This document shows, piece after piece, positions 1-7,658 of a DNA stretch of 38,708 bases. Every line of letters begins with the position of its first letter. The stretch's first letter is position 1. The notes beneath the pieces were generated by a model, which made no database searches, had not been told where the DNA came from, and saw only the letters and a list, made by a program, of their open reading frames with translations. Source of the stretch: Streptosporangiaceae bacterium (GTDB lineage Bacteria; Actinomycetota; Actinomycetes; Streptosporangiales; Streptosporangiaceae); NCBI GenBank assembly GCA_025934375.1, contig JAICYD010000066.1, positions 1 to 38,708 on the forward strand. Reading direction: 5' to 3'. The position numbers were made by a program, and so were the translations under genes.

Positions 1-1
1 C

Positions 2-862
2 CTCATGGACGAGCCGCTGTCCAACCTGGACGCCAAGCTGCGCGTGCAGATGCGCACCCAGGTGTCGCGGATCCAGCGGCGGCTCGGCACCACCATGGTC
101 TACGTGACCCACGACCAGACCGAGGCGATGACGCTCGGCGACCGGGTGGCGGTCATGCGCAACGGCCTCATGCAGCAGGTAGCGCCGCCCCAGCAGTTGT
201 ACGACCACCCGGCGAGCTTGTTCGTGGCCGGCTTCATCGGCTCGCCCGCGATGAACTTCATGCCGGGCACCCTGGAAAATGGCCAGCTGCGGACCGGGCT
301 GGGGGAAATGCCGCTGACCCCCCGGCAACGGCAGGCGCTGGAGGCGGCCGGGAAGGGCCGCGAGGTCATCGTGGGCATCCGGCCGGAGAACTTCGAGGAC
401 GCCGCGCTGGTGCCTGCGGACCAGCGGCCGAGCGGCCTGGAGTTCAACGCCAGCATCGACGTGATCGAGTCCCTGGGCTCGGACAAGTACATCTACTTCA
501 CCCAGGAGCTCGGGACGGCCGCGAACGTGGCCGAGCTCGAAGAGCTGGCCAGGGACTCGGGGCGGGCGGACACCGGCGGCGCCAGTGAGACCGTGGTGGC
601 GCGGCTCGACCCGGCCTCCCGCATCGCCGAGGGCGAGAACGCGCGGCTGTGGGTCGACGTGCGCAAGCTGCACGTCTTCGACCCGGTCAGCCTCCGCAAC
701 CTCACCCTCGGGGACACCGGGCCGACGCCGGCGGACCCGGCCGCCACGGGCGGAGCGAGCGGGGCGGGCGGAGCCGGCGGCGCGGCCGGGGGGCAGGCGG
801 GTACCCGGCCCGGCCAGGCGCCTTCGACGGCGGGCCCGGCCAGCGACGCGGGCTCCCGGTAG
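2..862 (+). CDS. Sugar-type ABC transporter ATP-binding protein (MalK/UgpC family), 5' end outside window
   Basis: This is the ATPase of a carbohydrate or polyol ABC importer; it would couple ATP hydrolysis to transport at the inner face of the membrane. The window opens inside the gene, at the Walker B / D-loop (LMDEPLSNLDAKLR), followed by the H-loop (VTHDQ) and the usual MalK/UgpC continuation (DRVAVMRNG, FVAGFIGSPAMNF). The rest is the C-terminal TOBE-type regulatory region, with GIRPENF as its landmark. Walker A and the signature motif lie upstream and cannot be checked. The last 45 or so residues are a Gly/Ala/Pro-rich tail that is not part of the family core. No permease or binding-protein gene is downstream, so these should be upstream of the window. 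The substrate cannot be told from what is visible. Confidence 0.9.
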   Translation, partial: LMDEPLSNLDAKLRVQMRTQVSRIQRRLGTTMVYVTHDQTEAMTLGDRVAVMRNGLMQQVAPPQQLYDHPASLFVAGFIGSPAMNFMPGTLENGQLRTGLGEMPLTPRQRQALEAAGKGREVIVGIRPENFEDAALVPADQRPSGLEFNASIDVIESLGSDKYIYFTQELGTAANVAELEELARDSGRADTGGASETVVARLDPASRIAEGENARLWVDVRKLHVFDPVSLRNLTLGDTGPTPADPAATGGASGAGGAGGAAGGQAGTRPGQAPSTAGPASDAGSR

Positions 863-898
863 CACGCCGCGGCAGGGCCGGCGACCCGCTGGCTGGGC

Positions 899-1297
899 TC
901 AGCGCTGCGCGGGCTCGCGGACGTCGAGCCCGCGGGCGCGCAGCCCGGCCTCCATCCGGTAGATGTCGGTTTGCCGGACGTCTTCAGGGCGCGCCCGGGC
1001 GCCAGGGGGCACGCTGACGTCCAGTCGCCGGCAGGCGTCGGTGAGGGCGTCGACGTAGGCCGCGCGCAGTGCCCGCAGCCGCAGGTTCTTGGCCGGCAGG
1101 TCGTCGCGGGTCTCCATCGCCTCGAGCTGGGCGCGCAGCCGGACCAGGTCCGCGCGAAGCCGCTCGATCGGCTCGGTCACGGCCGGCGCCGTCGGTTGCT
1201 CGGACAGCCACTTCAGCAACCGGGTCCCGCCGATCGCGGCGCAGGCGGCGGCGACCGGAAGCAGGATCGCGGCAGCGAACTCCAGGGGCGGGTTCAT
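899..1297 (-). CDS. Small membrane-anchored coiled-coil protein, unknown function
   Basis: 132 residues, no recognised family. Residues about 5-25 form a hydrophobic helix (FAAAILLPVAAACAAIGG), probably an N-terminal membrane anchor. Residues about 43-85 are rich in Leu, Arg and Glu with heptad spacing (IERLRADLVRLRAQLEAMETR), so a helical hairpin or coiled coil is likely. The C-terminal third is polar. The ATG at 1297 is directly preceded by a run of six G that may act as ribosome binding site. The gene converges on the ABC ATPase gene and is divergent from the ammonium channel gene; neither neighbour suggests a role. Codon use (strong GC3) supports it as real. Confidence 0.6.
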   Translation of the reverse strand: MNPPLEFAAAILLPVAAACAAIGGTRLLKWLSEQPTAPAVTEPIERLRADLVRLRAQLEAMETRDDLPAKNLRLRALRAAYVDALTDACRRLDVSVPPGARARPEDVRQTDIYRMEAGLRARGLDVREPAQR

Positions 1298-1493
1298 CCC
1301 CCCAGTGTCCGCCTCGGGCGCTGGTCAGGCAAGGCCCAAATGTAACTCTTGTCACTATTACCCCGAAATCACCACAGGCCTGCAGTGTGTGGTCCTACCC
1401 CTGCTCATTTCTCGGCCACCATGGGACCCACCGGCACCACCATTTGCCGCCTTCTGGGGTCGGCCGCACTATGGCCACCTGGGGCGAGACCGC

Positions 1494-1531
1494 GTGAAAC
1501 ACGCCGGAAACATGAGGGCTCGTTGTTTCAC
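1494..1531. promoter_or_regulatory. Candidate GlnR-type nitrogen control site upstream of the ammonium channel gene
   Basis: In the 306-base gap upstream of the ammonium channel gene, GAAAC occurs at 1496-1500 and again at 1507-1511, exactly 11 bases apart, and its reverse complement GTTTC at 1525-1529. GTGAAAC (1494-1500) and GTTTCAC (1525-1531) also form a 7-base inverted repeat. Actinobacterial GlnR sites are built from GTnAC-n6-GAAAC half-sites with the same 11-base period, and ammonium channel genes are classic GlnR targets. The match to the GTnAC half is only partial (GAAAC), so the assignment is tentative. I see no other convincing element between 1298 and 1596. Confidence 0.35.
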
Positions 1532-1609
1532 ATGATCGACATGCGTTGATGCACGCGGCGAAATCGGCGCTCGTGATCCTGTTAGCCAGCAAGGCAAAAG
1601 GAGATGCGA

Positions 1610-2950
1610 GTGAAGATTGATTCCGGTTCCACTGCGTGGATGCTCGCGAGCACCGCGCTGGTCCTCCTGATGACCCCCGGCCTGGCCTTCTTCTACGGGG
1701 GAATGACCCGGACCAAGAGCGTCCTGAACATGATGATGATGTCGTGGGTGGCCATCATCACCGTAACGATCGCGTGGGTGCTGTACGGCGACTCCCTGTC
1801 GTTCGCGCCGGGCAACGGGTTCATCGGCGGATTCAGCTACCTTGGCGAGCACGGGCTGGTGGGAAGCGCGTCCCGGGTCGCGGGAATCCCCGACCTCGTG
1901 TTCTCCGCCTTCCAGCTCACCTTCGCGGTCATCACGGTCGCGCTGATCAGCGGCGCGGTCGCCGACCGGACCAAGTTCGGTTCATGGGCGGTGTTCACCG
2001 TCTTGTGGGCGACGCTGGTGTACTTCCCGGTCGCCCACTGGGTGTGGGGCGGCGGCTGGCTCAGCAGCCTGGGGATCGAGGACTTCGCCGGCGGCACGGT
2101 CGTCCACGTCAACGCCGGATCGGCGGGCCTGGCGCTCGCGATCGTCCTCGGCAAGCGGCGCGGCTGGGGCAGGGACCCCATGCGGCCGCACAACCTCCCA
2201 CTCGTGCTGCTCGGCGCCGGCCTGCTGTGGTTCGGCTGGTTCGGCTTCAACGCCGGATCGGAACTGGCGGCGGACGGGACGGCCGCCCTCGCGTTCATGA
2301 ACACCCAGGTCGCGACGGCGGCCGCGGCCGGCGGCTGGCTGCTGGTGGAGCGGTACCGCGATGGCAGGCCCACCACCTTGGGACTCGCCTCGGGCGCCGT
2401 GGCGGGCCTGGTCGCGATCACGCCCGCCTGCGCGTTCATCGCCCCGTGGGCCGCCATCGTGCTCGGCCTGCTGGCCGGCATGGTGTGCTGCTACGCGATC
2501 GGGATCAAGCACCGGCTCGGCTTCGACGACTCGCTCGACGTGGTGGGCGTGCACCTGGTCGGCGGCGCGTTCGGCGCGCTGTCACTGGGGTTCCTGGCCG
2601 CCTACCCGCTGCTGGCCGGGCAGCGCAAGGGGCTGTTCTACGGCGGCGGGATCACCCAGCTGGGGGTGCAGGCGCTGGGCCCGGTCGCGGTCGGGCTCTA
2701 CTCCTTCACCGTCGCCTGGATCCTCGCCAAGGTCATCGACAAGACGATGGGCTTCCGGATCCCGGAGGAGGACGAGGCGACCGGCATCGACATCACGCAG
2801 CACGCCGAGACCGCCTACGAGTTCGGCAGCATCCATCCCGTGCACGCCGCCAGCACCATCGTGGCCGGCATTGCCTCGGCCAGCACGACCCTGAACGGCG
2901 CGGGCAAGGAAGGAGCGGGCACGGACAAGCAGGCCACCGGGACCCACTAG
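1610..2950 (+). CDS. amt: Ammonium transporter (Amt family)
   Basis: Integral membrane ammonium channel for nitrogen scavenging. The Amt signature is clear (EDFAGGTVVHVNAGSAGLALA), as are the two pore histidines: one in VVHVNAG (about residue 166) and one in VVGVHLVGG (about residue 315). About eleven hydrophobic segments and 446 residues fit the family. The start is probably GTG at 1610: the purine-rich AAAGGAG (1597-1603) lies 6 bases upstream of it, whereas the in-frame ATG at 1604 directly abuts that ribosome binding site with no spacer. The C-terminus carries a cytosolic tail (residues about 380-446). No glnK or glnD follows; the next gene is convergent and ends 4 bases away. A possible GlnR site lies upstream. 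Confidence 0.96.
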   Translation: MKIDSGSTAWMLASTALVLLMTPGLAFFYGGMTRTKSVLNMMMMSWVAIITVTIAWVLYGDSLSFAPGNGFIGGFSYLGEHGLVGSASRVAGIPDLVFSAFQLTFAVITVALISGAVADRTKFGSWAVFTVLWATLVYFPVAHWVWGGGWLSSLGIEDFAGGTVVHVNAGSAGLALAIVLGKRRGWGRDPMRPHNLPLVLLGAGLLWFGWFGFNAGSELAADGTAALAFMNTQVATAAAAGGWLLVERYRDGRPTTLGLASGAVAGLVAITPACAFIAPWAAIVLGLLAGMVCCYAIGIKHRLGFDDSLDVVGVHLVGGAFGALSLGFLAAYPLLAGQRKGLFYGGGITQLGVQALGPVAVGLYSFTVAWILAKVIDKTMGFRIPEEDEATGIDITQHAETAYEFGSIHPVHAASTIVAGIASASTTLNGAGKEGAGTDKQATGTH

Positions 2951-2954
2951 CGCG

Positions 2955-3686
2955 TTAGGGGCGGCTGGCCGCGAGGTGCTGAGCCATCTCCTGATGGTGG
3001 CGCAGCACCGCGAGGCGGCCGGCCTGCTCATCGCGGTCGCGGACGGCGGCGAGGATCGGCTCGTGCAGCGCGGTCAGGAAGGCCGCCTCGCTCGGCCGCA
3101 GCCAGTCCGGGACGGTGCCGCTGGCGATCCAGTCGCGGTACTCGTAGTTGATGAGCGTCTCGTGAACGCTCTCGTAGATGGAGGCCAGGTAGGGGTTGCG
3201 CGAGGCGCGCACCAAGGTGGCGTGGAACTGGGTGTCGGCGCTGATCCAGGCGGAGGTGCTGCCGGCGCTGGCGGCCAGCTCGCGCAGGGCGGCCTCCCCG
3301 GCGGCGACCTCGGCCGGGGTGCTACGCGCGATGGCCTGCGTGATCCCGTCGGTCTCCAGCCACAGCCGCAGGTCGACCAGGTGGGCGACCGATTCGGTGT
3401 TCAGGCTCAGCATCAGGCTGACGGTGGCGGCCAGGCTGGTCTCCGGCTTGCGGCGCACGTAGGCGCCGGAGCCGCGCCGGGACTCCACGAGGCCCTTGAC
3501 GACCAGGATGCGGATGGCCTGGCTCACGGTCGGCCGGCTGGCGGCGGTGATCAGCGCCAGGTCGCGCTCGGACGGCAGCCGGGCTCCCTCGGGCAGCCCG
3601 GCCGAGACGATCAGCTGCTCGACCCGGCCCGCGATCTCCTGCGCGGCGACTGGCTCGCCGTCGCGCCGCCCGGCCGGCCCCCGCAT
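2955..3686 (-). CDS. GntR-family transcriptional regulator, FadR/FCD subfamily
   Basis: A winged helix-turn-helix (residues about 10-75; LPSERDLALITAASRPTVSQAIRIL, then GLVESRRGSGAYV) is followed by an all-helical FCD ligand-binding domain. FCD landmarks are DTQFHATLVRASRNP and HEPILAAVRDRD, which carry the Asp and His residues that usually bind a metal and an acid ligand. The start is uncertain: ATG 3686 gives 243 residues, normal for the subfamily, while an upstream in-frame GTG at 3776 would overlap the crotonase stop. It is the last gene of the transketolase/crotonase operon, so it probably regulates that operon in response to a substrate or intermediate. The tandem repeats at 6509-6542 are the natural candidate target. 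Confidence 0.88.
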   Translation of the reverse strand: MRGPAGRRDGEPVAAQEIAGRVEQLIVSAGLPEGARLPSERDLALITAASRPTVSQAIRILVVKGLVESRRGSGAYVRRKPETSLAATVSLMLSLNTESVAHLVDLRLWLETDGITQAIARSTPAEVAAGEAALRELAASAGSTSAWISADTQFHATLVRASRNPYLASIYESVHETLINYEYRDWIASGTVPDWLRPSEAAFLTALHEPILAAVRDRDEQAGRLAVLRHHQEMAQHLAASRP

Positions 3687-3765
3687 GACCTGCCAGACCT
3701 CGGCACCGTCGGTTTGCTTCGACCGGGCCAACAACCCCTCCCAACGCCTATCGGACACACCATAG

Positions 3766-4653
3766 CTACTGGGCACCCGCGGCCGGGCCGGGGGCGTCGA
3801 AGTTGTTCCGGCGGCCTTCGCGCACGTAGTCGACGGTGGAGCGGATGTGCTCGCCGCCGTGCACGGAGTGCCGGCTGGCGACGTGCCCGAACATCTGGAT
3901 GCCGAAGCCGCCGTCGAGGTCGTCGGTGACGCGGCGCTTCCACGGGCGGCGCACGATCTGAGTGGTGAGCCTGCGGATCGTGCGCGGCTGGGTCATGATG
4001 TGGTCGGCGATGGCGAAGCCCCGCTCGATCAGCTCCTGGCCGGGGACGACCTCGTTGACCAGCCCGTACTCGAGTGCCTTACGGGCGTCGATCGCCTCGC
4101 CGGTCAGCAGCGCGTAGGCGGCGCGCTTGGTGCCGAGCAGTTCCTGGAAGGCGTTGTGTATCCCGTCCGCGGGGACCGACCCGATGTCGTAGTGCAGGTC
4201 GAACAGCACCGCGTCAGCCGCGGCGACGGTGATGTCGCACATCAGCAGGATCTCGGTGTGGAAGCCAGGCCCGTTCACCAGCCCGATCGTCGGGATCTCA
4301 AGGTCGTTGACGAGCGCGCTGACGTTGACGCGGCCGTCCTTGTAGGCGTACTCGTAGGCCCAGTAGTCCAGGCTGTCCTGCTCGATCTCGAACCCGTCGG
4401 GGTCGGAGGTCATCATGAAGTCGTCGCCGGTGCCGGTGAGGATGAGGATCTCGTTGCCGGGGTCGGCGGCGACGGTCTTGAGCATCTGCCCGAGGGCCCG
4501 GTGGTTTTGCACGCTGAGCTGGACCGGGCCGCCGGCGGTGTGCGCCCGGACCAGCAGGACGCCGTCATCGCGGCGGGTCATGGTGAAGAAGTCCTTGAAG
4601 AACTCGCTGTAGTCCGCGAACTTCGGCGTGGGAAGGAACTGCTGCAATGACAT
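3766..4653 (-). CDS. Crotonase-superfamily enzyme resembling 6-oxocamphor hydrolase (C-C bond hydrolase)
   Basis: 295-residue crotonase-fold enzyme. Its strongest resemblance, from memory, is to 6-oxocamphor hydrolase, which cleaves a cyclic beta-diketone by retro-Claisen reaction, rather than to enoyl-CoA hydratases. The shared region is VPADGIH (residues 160-166) followed by LLGTKRAAYALLTGEAIDARKALEYGLVNEVV. The Asp in PADGIH (D163) matches the position of the catalytic Asp of that hydrolase, and H154 sits before it as in that enzyme. The usual second catalytic Glu of enoyl-CoA hydratases is not in place. The start ATG 4653 has a good AAAGGAG. The gene lies 34 bases downstream of the transketolase C-terminal subunit gene and is presumably co-transcribed. 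The substrate is unknown; a diketone or CoA ester made in the same pathway is an inference. Confidence 0.8.
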   Translation of the reverse strand: MSLQQFLPTPKFADYSEFFKDFFTMTRRDDGVLLVRAHTAGGPVQLSVQNHRALGQMLKTVAADPGNEILILTGTGDDFMMTSDPDGFEIEQDSLDYWAYEYAYKDGRVNVSALVNDLEIPTIGLVNGPGFHTEILLMCDITVAAADAVLFDLHYDIGSVPADGIHNAFQELLGTKRAAYALLTGEAIDARKALEYGLVNEVVPGQELIERGFAIADHIMTQPRTIRRLTTQIVRRPWKRRVTDDLDGGFGIQMFGHVASRHSVHGGEHIRSTVDYVREGRRNNFDAPGPAAGAQ

Positions 4654-4687
4654 GGTCGCGTGCTCCTTTGGGTTGGTCGGGGAATCC

Positions 4688-5692
4688 CTAGACCGGGGAG
4701 TATTCGCCCTCGGCGGCCACGGTGGCCGGCGCCGGCGGGGGCGGACCCGGCCGGCCCAGCAGCTCCCACGCGCAGTCCACGATGTCCTGGGTGCCGAGCC
4801 GGTACTTGCGAAACAGTGGCGGGGCGGTGCGGGCGCCCTCGGCAAAGGTGTCGCGCAGCCCGATGCGCCGCAGCGGGCGGCCGAGGCCCGCCTCGGCGAT
4901 CGTCTCCGCCACGGCTGAGCCGAGGCCGCCGATCACGCTGTGGTTCTCGGCGGTGATCACCGCCGATACCCGGCTCACGGTTCGCCTGATCGTCTCAGCG
5001 TCCAGGGGCTTGATGACCGGCACGTTCACCACGCGGACGCTGACCCCCGCGGCGGCGAGGGCCGCGGCCGCGCTGATCGCCGACGCCAGCATCATGCCGC
5101 TGGCGATGACCGCCAGCTCATCGCCCTCGATGAGGGTCTGTGCCGTGGTCAGCGAGAACTCGTGGCCCTCGTCGAAGATCACGGGGACCTCGCCCCGCTT
5201 GAGCCGCAGGTAGACCGGCCCGGGGACGTCGGCGATGGATGGCAGCGCCGCGCGGACCTGGGTCGCATCGGCGACGTCGATCACGGTCATGTTGGGGATC
5301 GCGCGCATCAGGGCGACGTCCTCGATCGCCTGGTGGCTGGGGCCGCCGGGGCTGGACACGCCGGGCATGAAGCCGACGATCCGCACCGGCAGGTTCGGGT
5401 ACGCAACGGAATTGACGATCTGGTCCAGCGGCCGGCGCGTCGCGAAGACGCCGAAGGTATGCACGAACGGCAAGAAGCCGCGCCGCGCCAGCGCCCCGGC
5501 CATGCTGACCATGTTCGCCTCGGCCATCCCGGCGTGGATGAAGCGCTCGGGGAACTGCTCCTGGAACAGGTCGATCTCGGTCTGCCGGGTCAAATCCGCC
5601 GTCAGGCAGATGATCTCCGCGCGGTCTCTCGCCAGGTCGACCAGCGCGCGGCCGTACGGCTTCAAGACGGTCCGGTAGGGCTGCTTAAGCAA
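4688..5692 (-). CDS. Transketolase-like protein, C-terminal subunit (pyrimidine-binding and C-terminal domains)
   Basis: Second half of a two-gene transketolase. It holds the thiamin-pyrophosphate pyrimidine-binding domain and the transketolase C-terminal domain (334 residues). The conserved Glu that activates the cofactor is in FIHAGMAEANMVSMAGALA (E58), followed by PFVHTFGVFATRRPLDQI and the C-domain stretch VVNVPVIKPLDAETI. The start is a TTG at 5692: GGAGG lies 6 bases upstream, and it overlaps the end of the N-terminal subunit gene by 8 bases, which points to translational coupling. Split transketolases of this kind act on unusual sugars or keto acids; the donor and acceptor cannot be read from sequence. 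Related pairs include 1-deoxyxylulose synthase-like and apulose-phosphate transketolase-like enzymes. Confidence 0.9.
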   Translation of the reverse strand: MLKQPYRTVLKPYGRALVDLARDRAEIICLTADLTRQTEIDLFQEQFPERFIHAGMAEANMVSMAGALARRGFLPFVHTFGVFATRRPLDQIVNSVAYPNLPVRIVGFMPGVSSPGGPSHQAIEDVALMRAIPNMTVIDVADATQVRAALPSIADVPGPVYLRLKRGEVPVIFDEGHEFSLTTAQTLIEGDELAVIASGMMLASAISAAAALAAAGVSVRVVNVPVIKPLDAETIRRTVSRVSAVITAENHSVIGGLGSAVAETIAEAGLGRPLRRIGLRDTFAEGARTAPPLFRKYRLGTQDIVDCAWELLGRPGPPPPAPATVAAEGEYSPV

Positions 5693-6488
5693 GGCGGGCC
5701 TCCAGCTCCCGGATGGCCGCCTCGGCGAGGGAGTCCGGCAGCGTGATGAAGTGGCCGTCGGCGCCGTCGGGCAGCACCGCCAGGCCATGCATGGTCGACG
5801 TGCGCGCGATGACCACGGCCGGGCGGGGGTCGGCGGCGGCGGCGCGCAGCGCGTCGTCGAGGGCGGCGGTGTCGTGCCCGTCCACGTCGAAGGCGGCCCA
5901 GCCGAAGCTCTCCCACTTCCCGGCGACCGGCTCCAGGGTGGTGATCGACGAGACGGGCCCGTCCACCTGCGAGTCATTGGCGTCCAGCAAGACGGTGAGC
6001 ATTCCCAGCCGGTGGTGCGCGGCGAAGAGCGCCGCCTCCCATACCTGCCCTTCCTCCAGCTCGCCGTCGCTGAGGACCGCGTACACGCGCGCGCCGTCCC
6101 GGCCCTGCAGCCGGTCGGCTAGCGCGAGCCCGGCGCCCCCGGACAGGCCCATGCCGAGCGAGCCGCAGGTGAGGTCGACCGCGGGCGAGCGCTCGGTTCC
6201 GATGGCCTCCAGCGCGGACTCGTCAAACCCGTAGCTGGCCAGTTCCTCCTCGTCGAGCAGGCCAGCCTCGGGGGCCGCCGCGAAGGCGGCGATGATGTAG
6301 TGCCCAGGCGAGACGACGAGGCTGTCGCGGCCGGGGACGTAGTGCCCCGTGTACAAGGTGGCGAACAGCTCGGCCGAGGAAAGCGCCTGGCCCAGGTACC
6401 CGAACCCGTGCGGGGCGACCATCCGCACCGCGCGAAGCCGGATCACGTCCGCGTACCGCGCCGGGGTCAGCGCGTTGGTTGCCGTCAT
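5685..6488 (-). CDS. Transketolase-like protein, N-terminal subunit (thiamin diphosphate-binding)
   Basis: 267 residues that make the pyrophosphate-binding half of the split transketolase. The ThDP/Mg motif is LSDGELEEGQVWEA with the closing Asn in LLDANDSQVDG (D141, N171). The catalytic-site His is in VVSPGHYIIAA (H63), and TCGSLGMGLSGGAGLALA matches the conserved glycine-rich turn. The start ATG 6488 is preceded by AAGGAG at 9 bases. It is the first gene of the operon transketolase N, transketolase C, crotonase, GntR, with about 46 bases of leader from the predicted promoter. The gene is divergent from the kynurenine operon, which may mean shared control, but no chemical link is established. 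Confidence 0.92.
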   Translation of the reverse strand: MTATNALTPARYADVIRLRAVRMVAPHGFGYLGQALSSAELFATLYTGHYVPGRDSLVVSPGHYIIAAFAAAPEAGLLDEEELASYGFDESALEAIGTERSPAVDLTCGSLGMGLSGGAGLALADRLQGRDGARVYAVLSDGELEEGQVWEAALFAAHHRLGMLTVLLDANDSQVDGPVSSITTLEPVAGKWESFGWAAFDVDGHDTAALDDALRAAAADPRPAVVIARTSTMHGLAVLPDGADGHFITLPDSLAEAAIRELEARLA

Positions 6489-6508
6489 GCGCGGCAGCTC
6501 CTTCGGCA

Positions 6509-6542
6509 TTGTGGCATAGCCGCAAAAGTGGCTAAGCCGCAA
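6509..6542. promoter_or_regulatory. Tandem operator-like repeats on the transketolase promoter
   Basis: Two copies of a 15-base element, GTGGCATAGCCGCAA (6511-6525) and GTGGCTAAGCCGCAA (6528-6542), repeat with a 17-base period and differ at two positions. Each is also an imperfect palindrome (GTGGC-n-GCCGC; the first is extended to TTG..CAA). They cover the predicted transcription start, so a bound protein would block initiation. The GntR regulator at the end of the operon is the obvious candidate. Confidence 0.6.
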
Positions 6543-6570
6543 TATAAGCTCGGCCGCCGCGGGCAGTCAA
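6541..6570 (-). promoter_or_regulatory. Sigma70-type promoter of the transketolase operon
   Basis: On the minus strand TTGACT (6570-6565) and TATATT (6546-6541) are separated by 18 bases, an unusually good consensus match for this GC-rich DNA. Transcription would start near 6534, inside the second operator-like repeat, giving a leader of about 46 bases. Confidence 0.7.
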
Positions 6571-6685
6571 TGGACAGGCGAGGTCGGCGAGGGGCGCTGG
6601 TTACGGACGGGAGCGGGCCGAGCGCGGTGCGCGTACCCGATCCCGGGCATGCATGGGCCTTGGCCGGAGTGGGCATTGGTGGAAC

Positions 6686-7138
6686 ATGGCCGGAGACGAT
6701 CGAGCTGGTCATGCCGCTGACGCACAGGTCCTGGCCGGAAAGGCCGCGCCGCGCGGCAGGTATCCGCACTTCAGGCGGGCCGGTGATTACGTCTACGTCT
6801 CCGGCGCCTCCGCGCGCCGTCCGGATAACACCTTCGCCGGCGCCTCGGCGGACACGATGGGCACCGTGTCGCTGGACATCCGGGCGCAGACCCGGGCCGT
6901 CATCGAGAACATCGGCGACATCCTCGCGGCGGCCGGCGCCGGCCTGGGGGACGTCGTCCAGGTGACCGCGTACCTGGTCAGCATGAACGACTTCGGCGGG
7001 TTCAACGAGGTCTACGGGGAGTACTTCGACGAGACCGGCCCCGCGCGCACGACCGTGGCGGTCCATCAGCTTCCCCACCCGCACATCCTGATCGAGATCC
7101 AAGCCGTTGCCCACGTCCCCCAGGGAGAGCGCCGATGA
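6686..7138 (+). CDS. RidA/YjgF family protein, candidate 2-aminomuconate deaminase
   Basis: 150 residues with the RidA fold. The active-site Arg of the family is in GPARTTVAVHQLP, and VVQVTAYLVSMNDFGGFNEVYGEYF is the conserved middle. RidA proteins deaminate enamine/imine intermediates. In bacterial 2-nitrobenzoate and kynurenine meta-cleavage pathways a member of this family acts as 2-aminomuconate deaminase, and its place at the head of an operon with HAAO and ACMSD makes that role likely here (inference). ATG 6686 is preferred over the upstream ATG 6653, because GGTGG lies just before it and the extra 11 residues have no family counterpart. The stop overlaps the next start as ATGA. Confidence 0.85.
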   Translation: MAGDDRAGHAADAQVLAGKAAPRGRYPHFRRAGDYVYVSGASARRPDNTFAGASADTMGTVSLDIRAQTRAVIENIGDILAAAGAGLGDVVQVTAYLVSMNDFGGFNEVYGEYFDETGPARTTVAVHQLPHPHILIEIQAVAHVPQGERR

Positions 7139-7653
7139 CGATGACCAGTCCCGTCAACTTCTCGCGGTGGATCGAGGACAACAAGCACCTGCTGAAGCCG
7201 CCGGTGGGGAACAAGACGATGGCCGTCGGCGACGACTTCATCGTGATGATCGTCGGCGGCCCCAACGCCAGGACCGACTTCCACGTCGACCCCTACGAGG
7301 AGTGGTTCTACCAGCTCAAGGGCAATATGCACGTCAACGTGGTGGTCGACGGCGCGATTAGGCGAGTCGACATCCGCGAGGGCGAGACCTGGCTGCTGCC
7401 GGGCTACACGCCCCATTCCCCGCAGCGCCCCGAGGAAGGCTCCGTCGGCCTGGTGATCGAGCGGGTCCGCCAGGAGGGAACGCGGGAGAAGTTCCAGTGG
7501 TACTGCCCGAACTGCGCGGCTTTGGTGCATGAGGCGGAGCTGCAGGTCCGCGACATCGTGACCGACCTGCCGCCGGTCTTCGCGGCCTTCTACAACGACG
7601 AGAACGCCCGCGCGTGCCCGCAGTGCGGGACGCTGCACCCGGGCAAGGGCTGA
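7135..7653 (+). CDS. nbaC: 3-hydroxyanthranilate 3,4-dioxygenase
   Basis: Cupin-fold, Fe(II)-dependent ring-cleavage enzyme that turns 3-hydroxyanthranilate into 2-amino-3-carboxymuconate semialdehyde. The iron ligands are H50 and E56 (DFHVDPYEEWFYQ) and H94 (TPHSPQRP). Arg residues in NARTD and SPQRP match the substrate-binding ones. The bacterial-type second, rubredoxin-like metal site is complete: C124-x2-C127 and C161-x2-C164. The length of 172 is typical. ATG 7135 overlaps the RidA stop (ATGA), with GGGAGA upstream. Identification at family level is secure; the symbol follows the nitrobenzoate-pathway naming and kynurenine-pathway annotators may use haaO. Confidence 0.96.
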   Translation: MTMTSPVNFSRWIEDNKHLLKPPVGNKTMAVGDDFIVMIVGGPNARTDFHVDPYEEWFYQLKGNMHVNVVVDGAIRRVDIREGETWLLPGYTPHSPQRPEEGSVGLVIERVRQEGTREKFQWYCPNCAALVHEAELQVRDIVTDLPPVFAAFYNDENARACPQCGTLHPGKG

Positions 7654-7658
7654 CCGGG

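Noticed and set aside
1342..1369. GTAAC / GTCAC / GAAAT elements further upstream of amt as a GlnR box
   Set aside because: The spacings between these elements do not match the 11-base half-site period; only the 1494-1531 region does.
1636..2958. 440-codon frame overlapping the ammonium channel gene in another phase
   Set aside because: Arg/Pro/Gly-rich translation without motifs, whereas the other phase shows the full Amt signature.
2976..3929. Open frame opposite the GntR gene
   Set aside because: Antisense shadow; no ribosome binding site or domain, and the GntR reading shows HTH and FCD motifs.
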